A DNA stretch of 53,634 nt from Streptomyces iranensis (GTDB lineage: Bacteria; Actinomycetota; Actinomycetes; Streptomycetales; Streptomycetaceae): assembly GCF_017874715.1 (NCBI RefSeq), contig NZ_JAGGLR010000046.1, positions 1 to 53,634 on the forward strand, given 5' to 3'. A program made the translations under genes and the position numbers. Below are positions 14,361-22,014 of the stretch, piece after piece. Position 1 is the stretch's first letter. Every line of letters starts with the position of its first letter. Under the pieces are notes generated by a model. That model made no database searches and was not told where the DNA came from. It was given only the letters and a program-made list of their open reading frames with translations.

Positions 14361-16205
14361 ATGCCCCTCACCGCACCGCCCGCCGCCCCCCGCCCCTGGC
14401 TCGCCGACCCGCCGCCGCTGGTGCGCGGCTACCGGCGTACGGTCCCGCTGCCGCTGCGCCGCGCGGTCGTCTCCATGACCGGCCCCGGGCTGCGCCGGGC
14501 GGCCATGCGGGGCCTCGGCGGGCTGTCGGCCGCCTCCGGCACGCTGCGGCTGCGCCGGGCGCGGCGGCGGATGCGCCGGGCCGGACTGCTGGCCGGGTCC
14601 GGCCGGATGGTGATCGCCGACCGGCGGGGCGGCACCCTCGTGGCGACCCTGGCCCCCTCCCCCACCCCGCTGTTCGCGCGCGCCGAGAATCTGCGGCTGG
14701 TGTGCGAGGCCCTGGACCGGGCCCGGATCGACCACTTCGTGGTCCGCTGCTACAGCAACGTCGGCTCGGCCGTGGGCGTCCGGGCCGATCAGCGGGCCGA
14801 GGTGGTCAAGGCGCTGGCCGCGCTGTGCGCCGAGGAGGCCGGGTATGTCTCACCGCCCCCGCTGCGCGGCCACCCGGCGACCCCGCCCCGGCTCGGCGGT
14901 ACGCGACGGTCCTGGCGGCGGCTGGCCGCCGCCCCCGTGGTCCGCTTCACCCGCTTCCACACCGGGCCGGGCGGACGGCTGGTCCTCGGCCCTGCGCACG
15001 GCTGCGACATCGAGTTCTGGGAGCCGGGCGGGCAGGACGAGGAACGGGTGCTCATCGCGCCGCGCTTCAACCGCACCACCGCGTCCGTACCGCTCGTGGG
15101 CGAGCCGGTGCGCGCCCCCGACCAGCTGTTCACCCGGCTCGCCCCGCCCATCGGCTGGCAGCCGGGGCCGCTGGTGCGCACCCGCCCGGAGTTCCTGACC
15201 CGGCTGCCGGACGAGGTCCGCTTCCCCATCGACGTCGTCTACACCTGGGTGGACGGCTCGGATCCGCAGTGGCAGCGGCGGCGGGCGGCCCTCGCGGGCA
15301 CGGGCTACCACGCGCAGGCCGCCAATGCCGCCCGCTACGCCAACCGCGACGAACTGCGCTATTCGCTGCGCTCGCTGTACCTGTACGCCCCCTGGGTGCG
15401 CCACATCTACCTGGTGACCGACCGTCAGATGCCCGACTGGCTGGCCGAGTCACACCCAGGGGTCACCGTCGTGGACCACCACGACATCTTCGACGACCCC
15501 GATGTGCTGCCCACCTTCAACTCCCACGCCATCGAGACCCGGCTGCACCACATCGACGGACTCGCCGAGCACTTCCTCTACTTCAACGACGATGTCTTCC
15601 TCGGCTCGCCGGTGACTCCGCAGGACTTCTTCCTGGCCAACGGCGTCTCCAAGTTCTTCCCGTCCCGCGCGCTGATCCCGCTGACCCCCGTGGGCCCCGG
15701 CGACGTGCCCGTATCGGCGGCGGGCAAGAACAACCGGGCGCTGCTGGAGGAGCGGTTCGGCCCGGCCGTCACCCAGAAGATGAAGCACACCCCGCATGCC
15801 CTGCGCACCAGCGTGCTCGCCGAGATCGAGAAGGAGTTCCCCGACGCGGTCCGCGCGACCATGGCCAGCCGGGTGCGCTCGACGTCGGACATCTCCGTAC
15901 CGTCCTCGCTCCACCACTACTACGCGTTCCTCACCGGGCGCGCGATCCCCGCCCATCTGCGCTACGACTACTTCGACCTGGCCCAGCCCACCATCCGCAC
16001 CCGGCTGGCCAGACTGCTGCGGGCCCGCCACTGCCAGGCGTTCTGCCTCAACGACACGGTCTCCTCCGAGCACGACCTCGAAGACCAGCTGGCGTTGGTC
16101 CGCCCCTTCCTCGACGCCTACTTCCCCCTTCCCAGCCCGCTGGAGCGGGCCGTCACCCGACAGGAGACGCGGCAGCCATGCCCCTCGCCATCACCCTTCC
16201 CCTGA
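14361..16205 (+). CDS. Stealth-family sugar-phosphate transferase
   Basis: 614 residues. All four Stealth regions can be placed. CR1 is IDVVYTWVDGSDPQW near residue 290. CR2 runs about 325-435 (RDELRYSLRSLYLYAPWVRHIYLVTD, then FLYFNDDVFLG). CR3 is about 473-530 (KHTPHALRTSVLAEIEKEFP). CR4 is near 560-590 with CLNDT. Stealth proteins move hexose-1-phosphate or GlcNAc-1-phosphate from a nucleotide sugar onto a growing glycan, as in bacterial capsule synthesis and GNPTAB. The N-terminal 280 residues are a variable region rich in Arg. It should make phosphodiester sugar links in the polymer of this cluster. AGGA (14351-14354) precedes ATG 14361. Its 3' end overlaps the next gene by 28 bases. Confidence 0.9.
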   Translation: MPLTAPPAAPRPWLADPPPLVRGYRRTVPLPLRRAVVSMTGPGLRRAAMRGLGGLSAASGTLRLRRARRRMRRAGLLAGSGRMVIADRRGGTLVATLAPSPTPLFARAENLRLVCEALDRARIDHFVVRCYSNVGSAVGVRADQRAEVVKALAALCAEEAGYVSPPPLRGHPATPPRLGGTRRSWRRLAAAPVVRFTRFHTGPGGRLVLGPAHGCDIEFWEPGGQDEERVLIAPRFNRTTASVPLVGEPVRAPDQLFTRLAPPIGWQPGPLVRTRPEFLTRLPDEVRFPIDVVYTWVDGSDPQWQRRRAALAGTGYHAQAANAARYANRDELRYSLRSLYLYAPWVRHIYLVTDRQMPDWLAESHPGVTVVDHHDIFDDPDVLPTFNSHAIETRLHHIDGLAEHFLYFNDDVFLGSPVTPQDFFLANGVSKFFPSRALIPLTPVGPGDVPVSAAGKNNRALLEERFGPAVTQKMKHTPHALRTSVLAEIEKEFPDAVRATMASRVRSTSDISVPSSLHHYYAFLTGRAIPAHLRYDYFDLAQPTIRTRLARLLRARHCQAFCLNDTVSSEHDLEDQLALVRPFLDAYFPLPSPLERAVTRQETRQPCPSPSPFP

Positions 16206-17272
16206 ACCCGGACGTCCTCGAGGCGGGCGGGCCGTATCCACGGGCGCTCAATGTGCTCAGCCGCAAACAGACCGCCGTACAGCGGCAGTTGCGGCGCGCC
16301 GGGCTCGCGGGCTACGAGCCGACCACCCAGGCCACCTTGCTGGCCCTGGCCCAGCAGGCGCCCGAGGGCAGCGCGGTGTACGACATCGGCGCGCACATCG
16401 GGCTGTACTCGGCGCTGATCAGCGCGGTGTACGGGGACGGCGGGCGCGGGCCGCGGGCCATCGCCTTCGAACCGACCCCGGAGACGGCCGCGCTGTGCCG
16501 CCGGATCCGGGAGTGCAACCGGCTCGGCTTCGAGGTGCAGCAGACCGCGCTGGCCGATGAACCGGGCACCGCCGAGCTGTACTTCTCCCTCAAGTCGGAG
16601 TCTTCCAACTCGCTGAACCCGGCCCACCGCCGGCACACCGAGTCGGTCACGGTGCCGGTCACGACGGTCGACGCGTTCACCGGGGAGCGCGGTCTCGCGC
16701 CCCATCTGATCAAGATCGACGTGGAGACGCTGGAGGCGGCGGTGTTGCGCGGGTCGTACGACACGATCCGGCGCCACCGGCCGTGGATCGTGTGCGAACT
16801 GCTCCCCGGCGCCGACCACAACGCGCTGCGCACCGCCCTGGCGCCGCTGACCGCCATGGACTACGGCCTCCACCCGATCACCCCGGAGGCGCCCTGGCAC
16901 CGCTACGACGAGACCACGTACCGGTCCGCGGTGAGCGGCCAGTGCCGCGACTGGCTGCTGGCGCCGCGGCCGCTGACGCCCGCCTTCCACCGGGTGGTGC
17001 GGCGGTGGCTGATCGCGATTCTGGCGTGCGACGAGACGACGAACATCATCACGACCGACAAGGCGTCCTTCCCCTACGGGTGGAACGCGCCGTACCGCTC
17101 GCCGCGGGGTGCGGTGCGGGTGCCCCGCACGGGCCCGCGCGGGGCGGGGCGCGTCCCGCTCACAGGTCTGCTGCGCCTGGCGGGCGCCGCCGCTCTGGCG
17201 CGCCGCGCCGTCGTCCCGGCCCGGCGGGCGCCCGGTGCGCAGGCCACGGGGAGCGGGGCGCTGCGGGGGTGA
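16178..17272 (+). CDS. FkbM-family SAM-dependent methyltransferase
   Basis: 364 residues from ATG 16178, starting inside the Stealth gene (28-base overlap). The SAM fold is clear: motif I is VYDIGAHIGLYSALIS, then AIAFEPTPETAALCRRI, and the FkbM signature appears as LIKIDVETLEAAVLRGSYDTI, where relatives more often have DVEG. It would O-methylate a sugar or other unit of the wall polymer, possibly as a chain cap; the acceptor is inferred from the neighbours. The last 60 or so residues are Arg/Ala/Gly rich and look unstructured. Confidence 0.87.
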   Translation: MPLAITLPLNPDVLEAGGPYPRALNVLSRKQTAVQRQLRRAGLAGYEPTTQATLLALAQQAPEGSAVYDIGAHIGLYSALISAVYGDGGRGPRAIAFEPTPETAALCRRIRECNRLGFEVQQTALADEPGTAELYFSLKSESSNSLNPAHRRHTESVTVPVTTVDAFTGERGLAPHLIKIDVETLEAAVLRGSYDTIRRHRPWIVCELLPGADHNALRTALAPLTAMDYGLHPITPEAPWHRYDETTYRSAVSGQCRDWLLAPRPLTPAFHRVVRRWLIAILACDETTNIITTDKASFPYGWNAPYRSPRGAVRVPRTGPRGAGRVPLTGLLRLAGAAALARRAVVPARRAPGAQATGSGALRG

Positions 17273-17327
17273 GTGGTGGGGCGGGGGCACGAGGGGTGGC
17301 TCTTCCCCACCCCGCCCCTTCCTGAAA

Positions 17328-17370
17328 GAGGGGGCTCCGCCCCCTCACCCCCGCCGGGGCTCCGCCCCGG
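17328..17370 (+). terminator. Two GC hairpins between convergent FkbM and VOC genes
   Basis: GAGGGGG (17328-17334) pairs with CCCCCTC (17340-17346). CCGGGGC (17354-17360) pairs with GCCCCGG (17364-17370). Both loops are TCC. There is no U-tract; paired hairpins of this kind are frequent at Streptomyces operon ends. Confidence 0.5.
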
Positions 17371-17402
17371 ACCCCGGAGCGGGTCACTGCGCGCGGGAGC
17401 GC

Positions 17403-17756
17403 TTACTGACGGCGCTGGCCCAGGATGCAGAACTCGTTGCCTTCGGGGTCCGCCAAGACGACCCACGACTGATCGCCCTGGCCGATGTCGACTCGCTGTG
17501 CGCCGTGCGCCACCAGACGAGCCACCTCGGCGTCCTGGTCATCGGGCCTGAAGTCGAGATGCAGTCGGCTCTTGGCCTTCTTGCTCTCATTGATCCGGAC
17601 GAAGTCCAACCCTGGCACGCGATCCGGCTCCGGGCGGATCTCGAACTCGTCATCGGAGGAGTGGACCACGACCCAGCCGAGAGCCTCGGCCCACCACTGC
17701 CCCAGGGCCACCGGATCTTCCGAATGAACGATTACCTGTTCCCATTCCAAGGTCAT
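17403..17756 (-). CDS. VOC-superfamily (glyoxalase-like) protein
   Basis: 117 residues forming one VOC module: WEQVIVHSEDPVALGQWWAEALGW at the start, SRLHLDFRPDDQDAEVARLVAHGA in the middle, and SWVVLADPEGNEFCILG at the end. The metal-ligand pattern is partial, with the final Glu in NEFCIL and His in LHLDF. VOC proteins include glyoxalases, ring-cleaving dioxygenases and resistance proteins that bind drugs; no choice can be made here. It starts 16 bases after the stop of the membrane glycosyltransferase gene and is probably its downstream operon partner by position only. Confidence 0.88.
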   Translation of the reverse strand: MTLEWEQVIVHSEDPVALGQWWAEALGWVVVHSSDDEFEIRPEPDRVPGLDFVRINESKKAKSRLHLDFRPDDQDAEVARLVAHGAQRVDIGQGDQSWVVLADPEGNEFCILGQRRQ

Positions 17757-17772
17757 CCGCAGAGCTTAGCGT

Positions 17773-19509
17773 TCAGTGCGCGGACCCCGCCCGCACATAG
17801 CGCTCCAGGCGGATACCGGGCAGGCACAGCGAGTACGCCAGCCGGAAGTGTCCCGTCAGCACGGCCGCCTTCGGGCCGCGTGTCTCCGGTTCATCGGCCG
17901 CGATCAGCCATGCCGAGCGTGCCCCGTTCAGCCGTCGCAGCAGCTCGGTGGGGCCGACGTCGACCCCGTAGAGCGTGCCGGAGGCCGGGCCCGGAGTGCT
18001 CAGCGCGATGTCGCGCAGCCCGGCGAGGGGGCGCGGATAGGCGATCGCGATCCGCCGTTCCTTGGGTGGGTCGTACAGCACGGGCTCACCCGGCCGGGTC
18101 AGCCGCCCCACCGCGGCGGACAGCGCCGCCAGGTCGTCCTGACGGCTCAACGGCTCCCGCTCCCGCTGGTGCAGCGGGAGCTGCCAGACGAACGCGCAGC
18201 CGACCGCGAGGACTCCGGCCGCGGCGACCACGGCGCGGCGGTGACCGGACACCGCCTCCGCCAGCCGGTCCACGCCCGCCGCGGCCAGTAGGGGGACGCC
18301 CGCCAGGGCGAAGAGGAGGTAGCGCTCGTGGAAGCAGGGGCGGTGGAGGGCCAGGGCGAAGAGGAGGACGGGCGGGACGCAGATCAGGGGCAGGGCCACC
18401 GCGGTCAGCGTCCGCCGGCGGGGGCGGACCACGGCGATCGCGGTCAGCAGGAGGTTGACGGCGAGGACGAGCGCGCTGGGGCCCGCGAACTCCTCGACCA
18501 CCGCCCACAGCCGACCCGGCGTCGGATGGCGCATCCAGGCGATCTGCGCACTCTGCCGCCGGGCCACCAACGCCAGCGGCACCACCGCCCCCAGCGCCCC
18601 GGCCGCCGCGCTCCCCCAGCCCCACCACACGCGGCGCGGGGCGCGCGAGACGAGCAGGGTCAACGCGTGCGCGGCGAGCATGAGCACCGCGAACACGTGC
18701 AGCAGCGCGGTCGCGGCCACCACACCCCCGTACGCGGCCCAGCGCCACCCTGCCGCATGGCCCCTCGCCCCGGGCCCGCCCGGACCCGGCCCCGGCGCCA
18801 GGCGGGACGCGTCGCCGCGGACCGGTACGGCCGAACGGACCCGGGTGGCCGACGCCGTCCCGGGGGCGGGGACCGGGGCGGGCGTTGGTGTGGGGGCCGC
18901 ACCCGGCGCGGGACCGGGCGCGAGGGCCGGATCCCGCGCGGGCCGGTCCGCCCGGTCGGCCGTCCGGCTGTCCGCCCGGTCGCCCGCCCGGCTGTCCGTA
19001 CGGCTGGCCGCCCCACCGCCCGTCCAGCTGCCCCCTCGGCTCTTCCCCGGCGCCAGCCCGGCCGCGCCCACCAGCAGGTACGTCGCCCCCGCCGCGCTCG
19101 CCGCGACCAGGGCGTAGGAGCGGCCCTCCTGGGCGTAGTGGGTGACCACGGGCGTGGTCGCGTAGAGCAGTCCGGCCCACAGGCCCACCCGGGGGCGGGC
19201 GAGGCGGCAGCCCAGGGCCGCGACGAGGGCGGTGGCGGCCATGGCGGCGAGCACCGAGAGCAGACGCATGGTCACCTCGGAGGGCCGCAGGGCCAGGACC
19301 GGGTGCATCAGGAGGTAGTAGAGCCCGTGGACGGCGTCCACCGTGCCGAGCGCGTCGCGGATCTGAGGGAGGGTCCGCCGGGCCATCTGGTACGTCGCGG
19401 ACTCATCGCGCCACATCGTGCCCCGGTCCAGGCCCCACAGCCCCAGCCCGAGCATGACGGTCGTCGGGAGCACGATCGCCGCCCGCTTGGAGATTCCGCG
19501 CTTCCCCAA
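17773..19509 (-). CDS. GT-C membrane glycosyltransferase (GT39-like)
   Basis: 578 residues, with TTG 19509 as the chosen start. It has a multi-pass membrane core, with the GT-C acidic pair in the first outer loop at Asp35-Glu36 (MWRDESATY) and a conserved-looking HYAQEGRSYAL. Family members use lipid-linked sugars (polyprenyl-phosphate donors) and act on the outer face, so this enzyme could decorate the cluster's polymer or proteins. Residues about 155-250 are a hydrophilic insert, first of Arg/Asp/Ser repeats (SRTDSRAGDRADSRTADRAD), then Pro/Ala repeats (APGPAPGAAPTPTPAPVPAP). It interrupts the core between membrane segments. The C-terminal 130 residues form a soluble domain. Confidence 0.8.
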   Translation of the reverse strand: MGKRGISKRAAIVLPTTVMLGLGLWGLDRGTMWRDESATYQMARRTLPQIRDALGTVDAVHGLYYLLMHPVLALRPSEVTMRLLSVLAAMAATALVAALGCRLARPRVGLWAGLLYATTPVVTHYAQEGRSYALVAASAAGATYLLVGAAGLAPGKSRGGSWTGGGAASRTDSRAGDRADSRTADRADRPARDPALAPGPAPGAAPTPTPAPVPAPGTASATRVRSAVPVRGDASRLAPGPGPGGPGARGHAAGWRWAAYGGVVAATALLHVFAVLMLAAHALTLLVSRAPRRVWWGWGSAAAGALGAVVPLALVARRQSAQIAWMRHPTPGRLWAVVEEFAGPSALVLAVNLLLTAIAVVRPRRRTLTAVALPLICVPPVLLFALALHRPCFHERYLLFALAGVPLLAAAGVDRLAEAVSGHRRAVVAAAGVLAVGCAFVWQLPLHQREREPLSRQDDLAALSAAVGRLTRPGEPVLYDPPKERRIAIAYPRPLAGLRDIALSTPGPASGTLYGVDVGPTELLRRLNGARSAWLIAADEPETRGPKAAVLTGHFRLAYSLCLPGIRLERYVRAGSAH

Positions 19510-19546
19510 CGCTCAGCCTCACTCTCACTCACGACAGCAAAAGGCA

Positions 19547-19576
19547 TAAATACGACTATTCGCCTACAGTGTGCAA
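19547..19576 (-). promoter_or_regulatory. Putative promoter for the GT-C gene
   Basis: On the minus strand, TTGCAC (19576-19571) and TATTTA (19552-19547) are 18 bases apart. This lies in a patch unusually AT-rich for the window, 38 bases before the TTG start at 19509. The divergent gene starting at 19612 shares the region. Confidence 0.35.
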
Positions 19577-19611
19577 TCAGGACGACTCATCCGCCGCGAA
19601 GGGCACGCGTC

Positions 19612-21807
19612 ATGAACCGCCTCGGTATCGAAAGCCCCCGCGGTCTCGTGGCCTTCGCCACGCTGACCGGGTGTCTGGTGACCATGGCGGTGGCGGCGCT
19701 CACCGGGGCCGGAGGGGTCTTCGCGGCCGCCGGGCTGGCCGGATGCGGCTGTGAGCTGCTGCTGCACCGCACCGCGCCGGGGTTGATGACCCGTCTGGGG
19801 CGGCTCCACATGGGCGCCACGTCACGCTTCGAGTTCCGCTGCGTGCTGCTGCTCCTGCTGCTCGGCCGACTCCATGTCACCGGGCCCATCGGACTGGCCG
19901 CGGCCATGACGCTGGTGCTGTGTCTGCTCGCCGGGCAGGCCCTGCACGCCGCGCTCACCACCCTCATCCGGCGCCGCCGCGCCCTCGCGGTCGCGGCCCG
20001 CAACATCGATCTGCGCCGACTGGGCATCAGCGACCGGCCGCCCCGCAGACTCACCGAATGGCCCGGTCAGCGGATCCTGGTCTACGAGCTGTCCGCCCTG
20101 CTCGGGCTCACCGCTTCGCTGACGACCGGTGACGCCCGCTGGGTGGTGGCGGCGCTCACCCTCGCCGCCGGTTCCTCCCTGATCACGGTGGTGGCGCTCG
20201 TTCCGTACCTGGTCCGGGCCGCCCGCCGGCTGCCCGGCGCCGCCGAGGTACTGGCCGAGGTGGACGCCTGGCTGATCCAGCACCGTCCCCGTACGGTGCT
20301 CTACTTCTCCGGCCCGCGCGACCGCGCCGACCAGGTCACCCGATGGCTGGGGCCCGTGGCCGCGCTGCACACCCCATCCCTGGTCATCCTGCGCGAACGG
20401 GAACTGCTGGAGGCCCTGGAACCGACCCCGCTGCCGGTGCTGTGCGTGCCGAGCGCCGCCCATCTGTCGCAGCTGGACCTGAGCGGGGTGCGGGTCGCGC
20501 TCTACCCCGCCAACACCAGCCGGAACATCCACCTGCTGCGGATCCCCACCATGCAGCACGTCTTCCTGGCCCCCGGCGACGGCGACGAGACCGCCGCCGT
20601 CGATCCGTACAGCAAGGTCTACGACCAGGTGTGGGTGGCGGGCGAGGCGGGGCGCCGCCGCCATGTGCGGGCCGCGGTCGGTGTCGAGGAGGCCGACATC
20701 GTGGAGATCGGCCGCCCTCAGCTCGACGGCCTGCGCGTCGCGGGAGCCGGCCGTGCCCCCGCGCCGACGCCCACGGCCACGCCCCTGCCCACCGTGCTGT
20801 ACGCGCCCACCCGTGACCTCGCGGCGGGTGAGCCGATCGTACGAGCGCTGCTGGAGAGCGAGCGCCCGGTCCGGGTGCTCTACCGGCCGCATCCGCCCAC
20901 CCGCCCCCGCTCCCCCGAGGACCACGCTGCCCACCGCCGTATCGTCGCCCTGATCCAGGCCGCGAACGAGCGGCGCGCCGCGGAGGCCCTCGCGGCGAAC
21001 GCCCTCGGCAAGGGCACCTTCGCCGCCGACGCCCTCAGTGCGGACGCCCTCGCCGCCGAAGCCCTCGGCGGGGACGCCGTAACCCCGGACGCCTTCGGCG
21101 AAGGGCCCGACGACGCCCAGGCCCCGGATACCGACGACCCGCACACCGACACCCCGCACACCGAAGCCCTCCGTACCGAAGCCGCCCGCCACCGCGCCGA
21201 GTTGACCAAGCGCATCGCCGCGCTCGAGGCCCGGCTGCGCCGGGCGGACGCCGACGAGGCCATGCTCACCAGAGACCGCGCCGCACCCGATCCGGCCCTG
21301 CTCACCGAGGCCGAGGGGCTGCGCCGGGAGTGGCACCAGGCCCACTGGGCGGCCTCACCGCCCTGGCTCCACCAGGTGATCGAGGGGAACGCCCCCACCC
21401 TCCACTCCTGCTTCGACCAGGCCGATCTGCTGATCGGCGACCCCTCCGACGTGGTCGGCGACTTCCTCGTCACCCTCAAGCCGTACGCCCTCACCGCCCC
21501 GGCGGGGCTCGGCGAGGAGGAGTTCCGGCGGCGACACGTCATGGCCAGAGCGGCCTATCCACTCGGTCCCGGGGCATCAGGAATGCAGAACCTCCTGCGC
21601 CCGCTCTTCGACCCCTCCCTCGACGAGCTGCGCACCGCCCGCCGCGAGGTGAAGGAGTTTCTCCTCGGCCCCGCCACACCACCGTCCATCCAGCGCTTCA
21701 CCGACGCCGTCGACGCGCTCGCCGAGAAGGGAGAGGCGGTCGTCCGGCTGCGCGACCTCCACCCGGCCCCGCCGCCCGGCGCCGGACGCTGGTCCATCAC
21801 CCGGTAG
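19612..21807 (+). CDS. Membrane-anchored TagF-like (CDP-glycerol glycerophosphotransferase family) protein
   Basis: 731 residues from ATG 19612. The first 205 or so carry four or five hydrophobic segments (about 12-40, 75-105, 150-165, 178-205). A GT-B-like region follows: TVLYFSGPRDRADQVTRWLG, VYDQVWVAGEAGRRRH, IVEIGRPQLDGL, TVLYAPTRDLA, VRVLYRPHPP, and LLIGDPSDVVGDFLVTLKPYAL, which stands where TagF has TDYSS...FDF. This suggests a polymerase or primase of the wall polymer fixed to the membrane, unlike the two soluble-looking fusions of the cluster. Between the second-last and last motifs lies a 100-residue insert (about 453-550) of Ala-Asp-Ala-Leu-like repeats, an acidic stretch and a short coiled coil. 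The weaker motif conservation leaves room for a non-catalytic role. Confidence 0.7.
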   Translation: MNRLGIESPRGLVAFATLTGCLVTMAVAALTGAGGVFAAAGLAGCGCELLLHRTAPGLMTRLGRLHMGATSRFEFRCVLLLLLLGRLHVTGPIGLAAAMTLVLCLLAGQALHAALTTLIRRRRALAVAARNIDLRRLGISDRPPRRLTEWPGQRILVYELSALLGLTASLTTGDARWVVAALTLAAGSSLITVVALVPYLVRAARRLPGAAEVLAEVDAWLIQHRPRTVLYFSGPRDRADQVTRWLGPVAALHTPSLVILRERELLEALEPTPLPVLCVPSAAHLSQLDLSGVRVALYPANTSRNIHLLRIPTMQHVFLAPGDGDETAAVDPYSKVYDQVWVAGEAGRRRHVRAAVGVEEADIVEIGRPQLDGLRVAGAGRAPAPTPTATPLPTVLYAPTRDLAAGEPIVRALLESERPVRVLYRPHPPTRPRSPEDHAAHRRIVALIQAANERRAAEALAANALGKGTFAADALSADALAAEALGGDAVTPDAFGEGPDDAQAPDTDDPHTDTPHTEALRTEAARHRAELTKRIAALEARLRRADADEAMLTRDRAAPDPALLTEAEGLRREWHQAHWAASPPWLHQVIEGNAPTLHSCFDQADLLIGDPSDVVGDFLVTLKPYALTAPAGLGEEEFRRRHVMARAAYPLGPGASGMQNLLRPLFDPSLDELRTARREVKEFLLGPATPPSIQRFTDAVDALAEKGEAVVRLRDLHPAPPPGAGRWSITR
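20970..21240. repeat. In-frame repeat insert in the TagF-like protein (ADAL-type units)
   Basis: The DNA repeats GCC(G/C)-CTC-based 15-base units, encoding drifting copies such as ADALS, ADALA, AEALG and GDAVT. An Asp/Thr/His-rich stretch (DTDDPHTDTPHTEAL) and a coiled coil follow. The insert separates conserved GT-B motifs and is probably a surface loop. Confidence 0.6.
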
Positions 21808-21889
21808 CAAGACATCCCACACGTACGGCACCCGGCAACACGACACCCCACATCCACGTCACCCGGTAGCAGCACTTCCCACACCCGGA
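21797..21889. repeat. Three degenerate 31-bp tandem repeats over a stop codon
   Basis: Units begin CACCCGGTAGCA or CACCCGGCAACA and contain a CCCACA core: 21797-21828, 21829-21858, 21859-21889. The first covers the last codons of the TagF-like gene. The rest of the gap to 22014 holds short GGCCCTGTCCCC repeats and no gene. Confidence 0.65.
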
Positions 21890-22014
21890 CCTCACCCCAG
21901 GCCCTCACCATGAGCTTCCACCCCCGGCCCTGTCCCCGGCCCTGTCCCCAGGCCCCGTCCCAGGAGCCCCCCTCTCACGCCCCCTGAGCCCCCCGCACAC
22001 CTTCCGGAGCCAGC

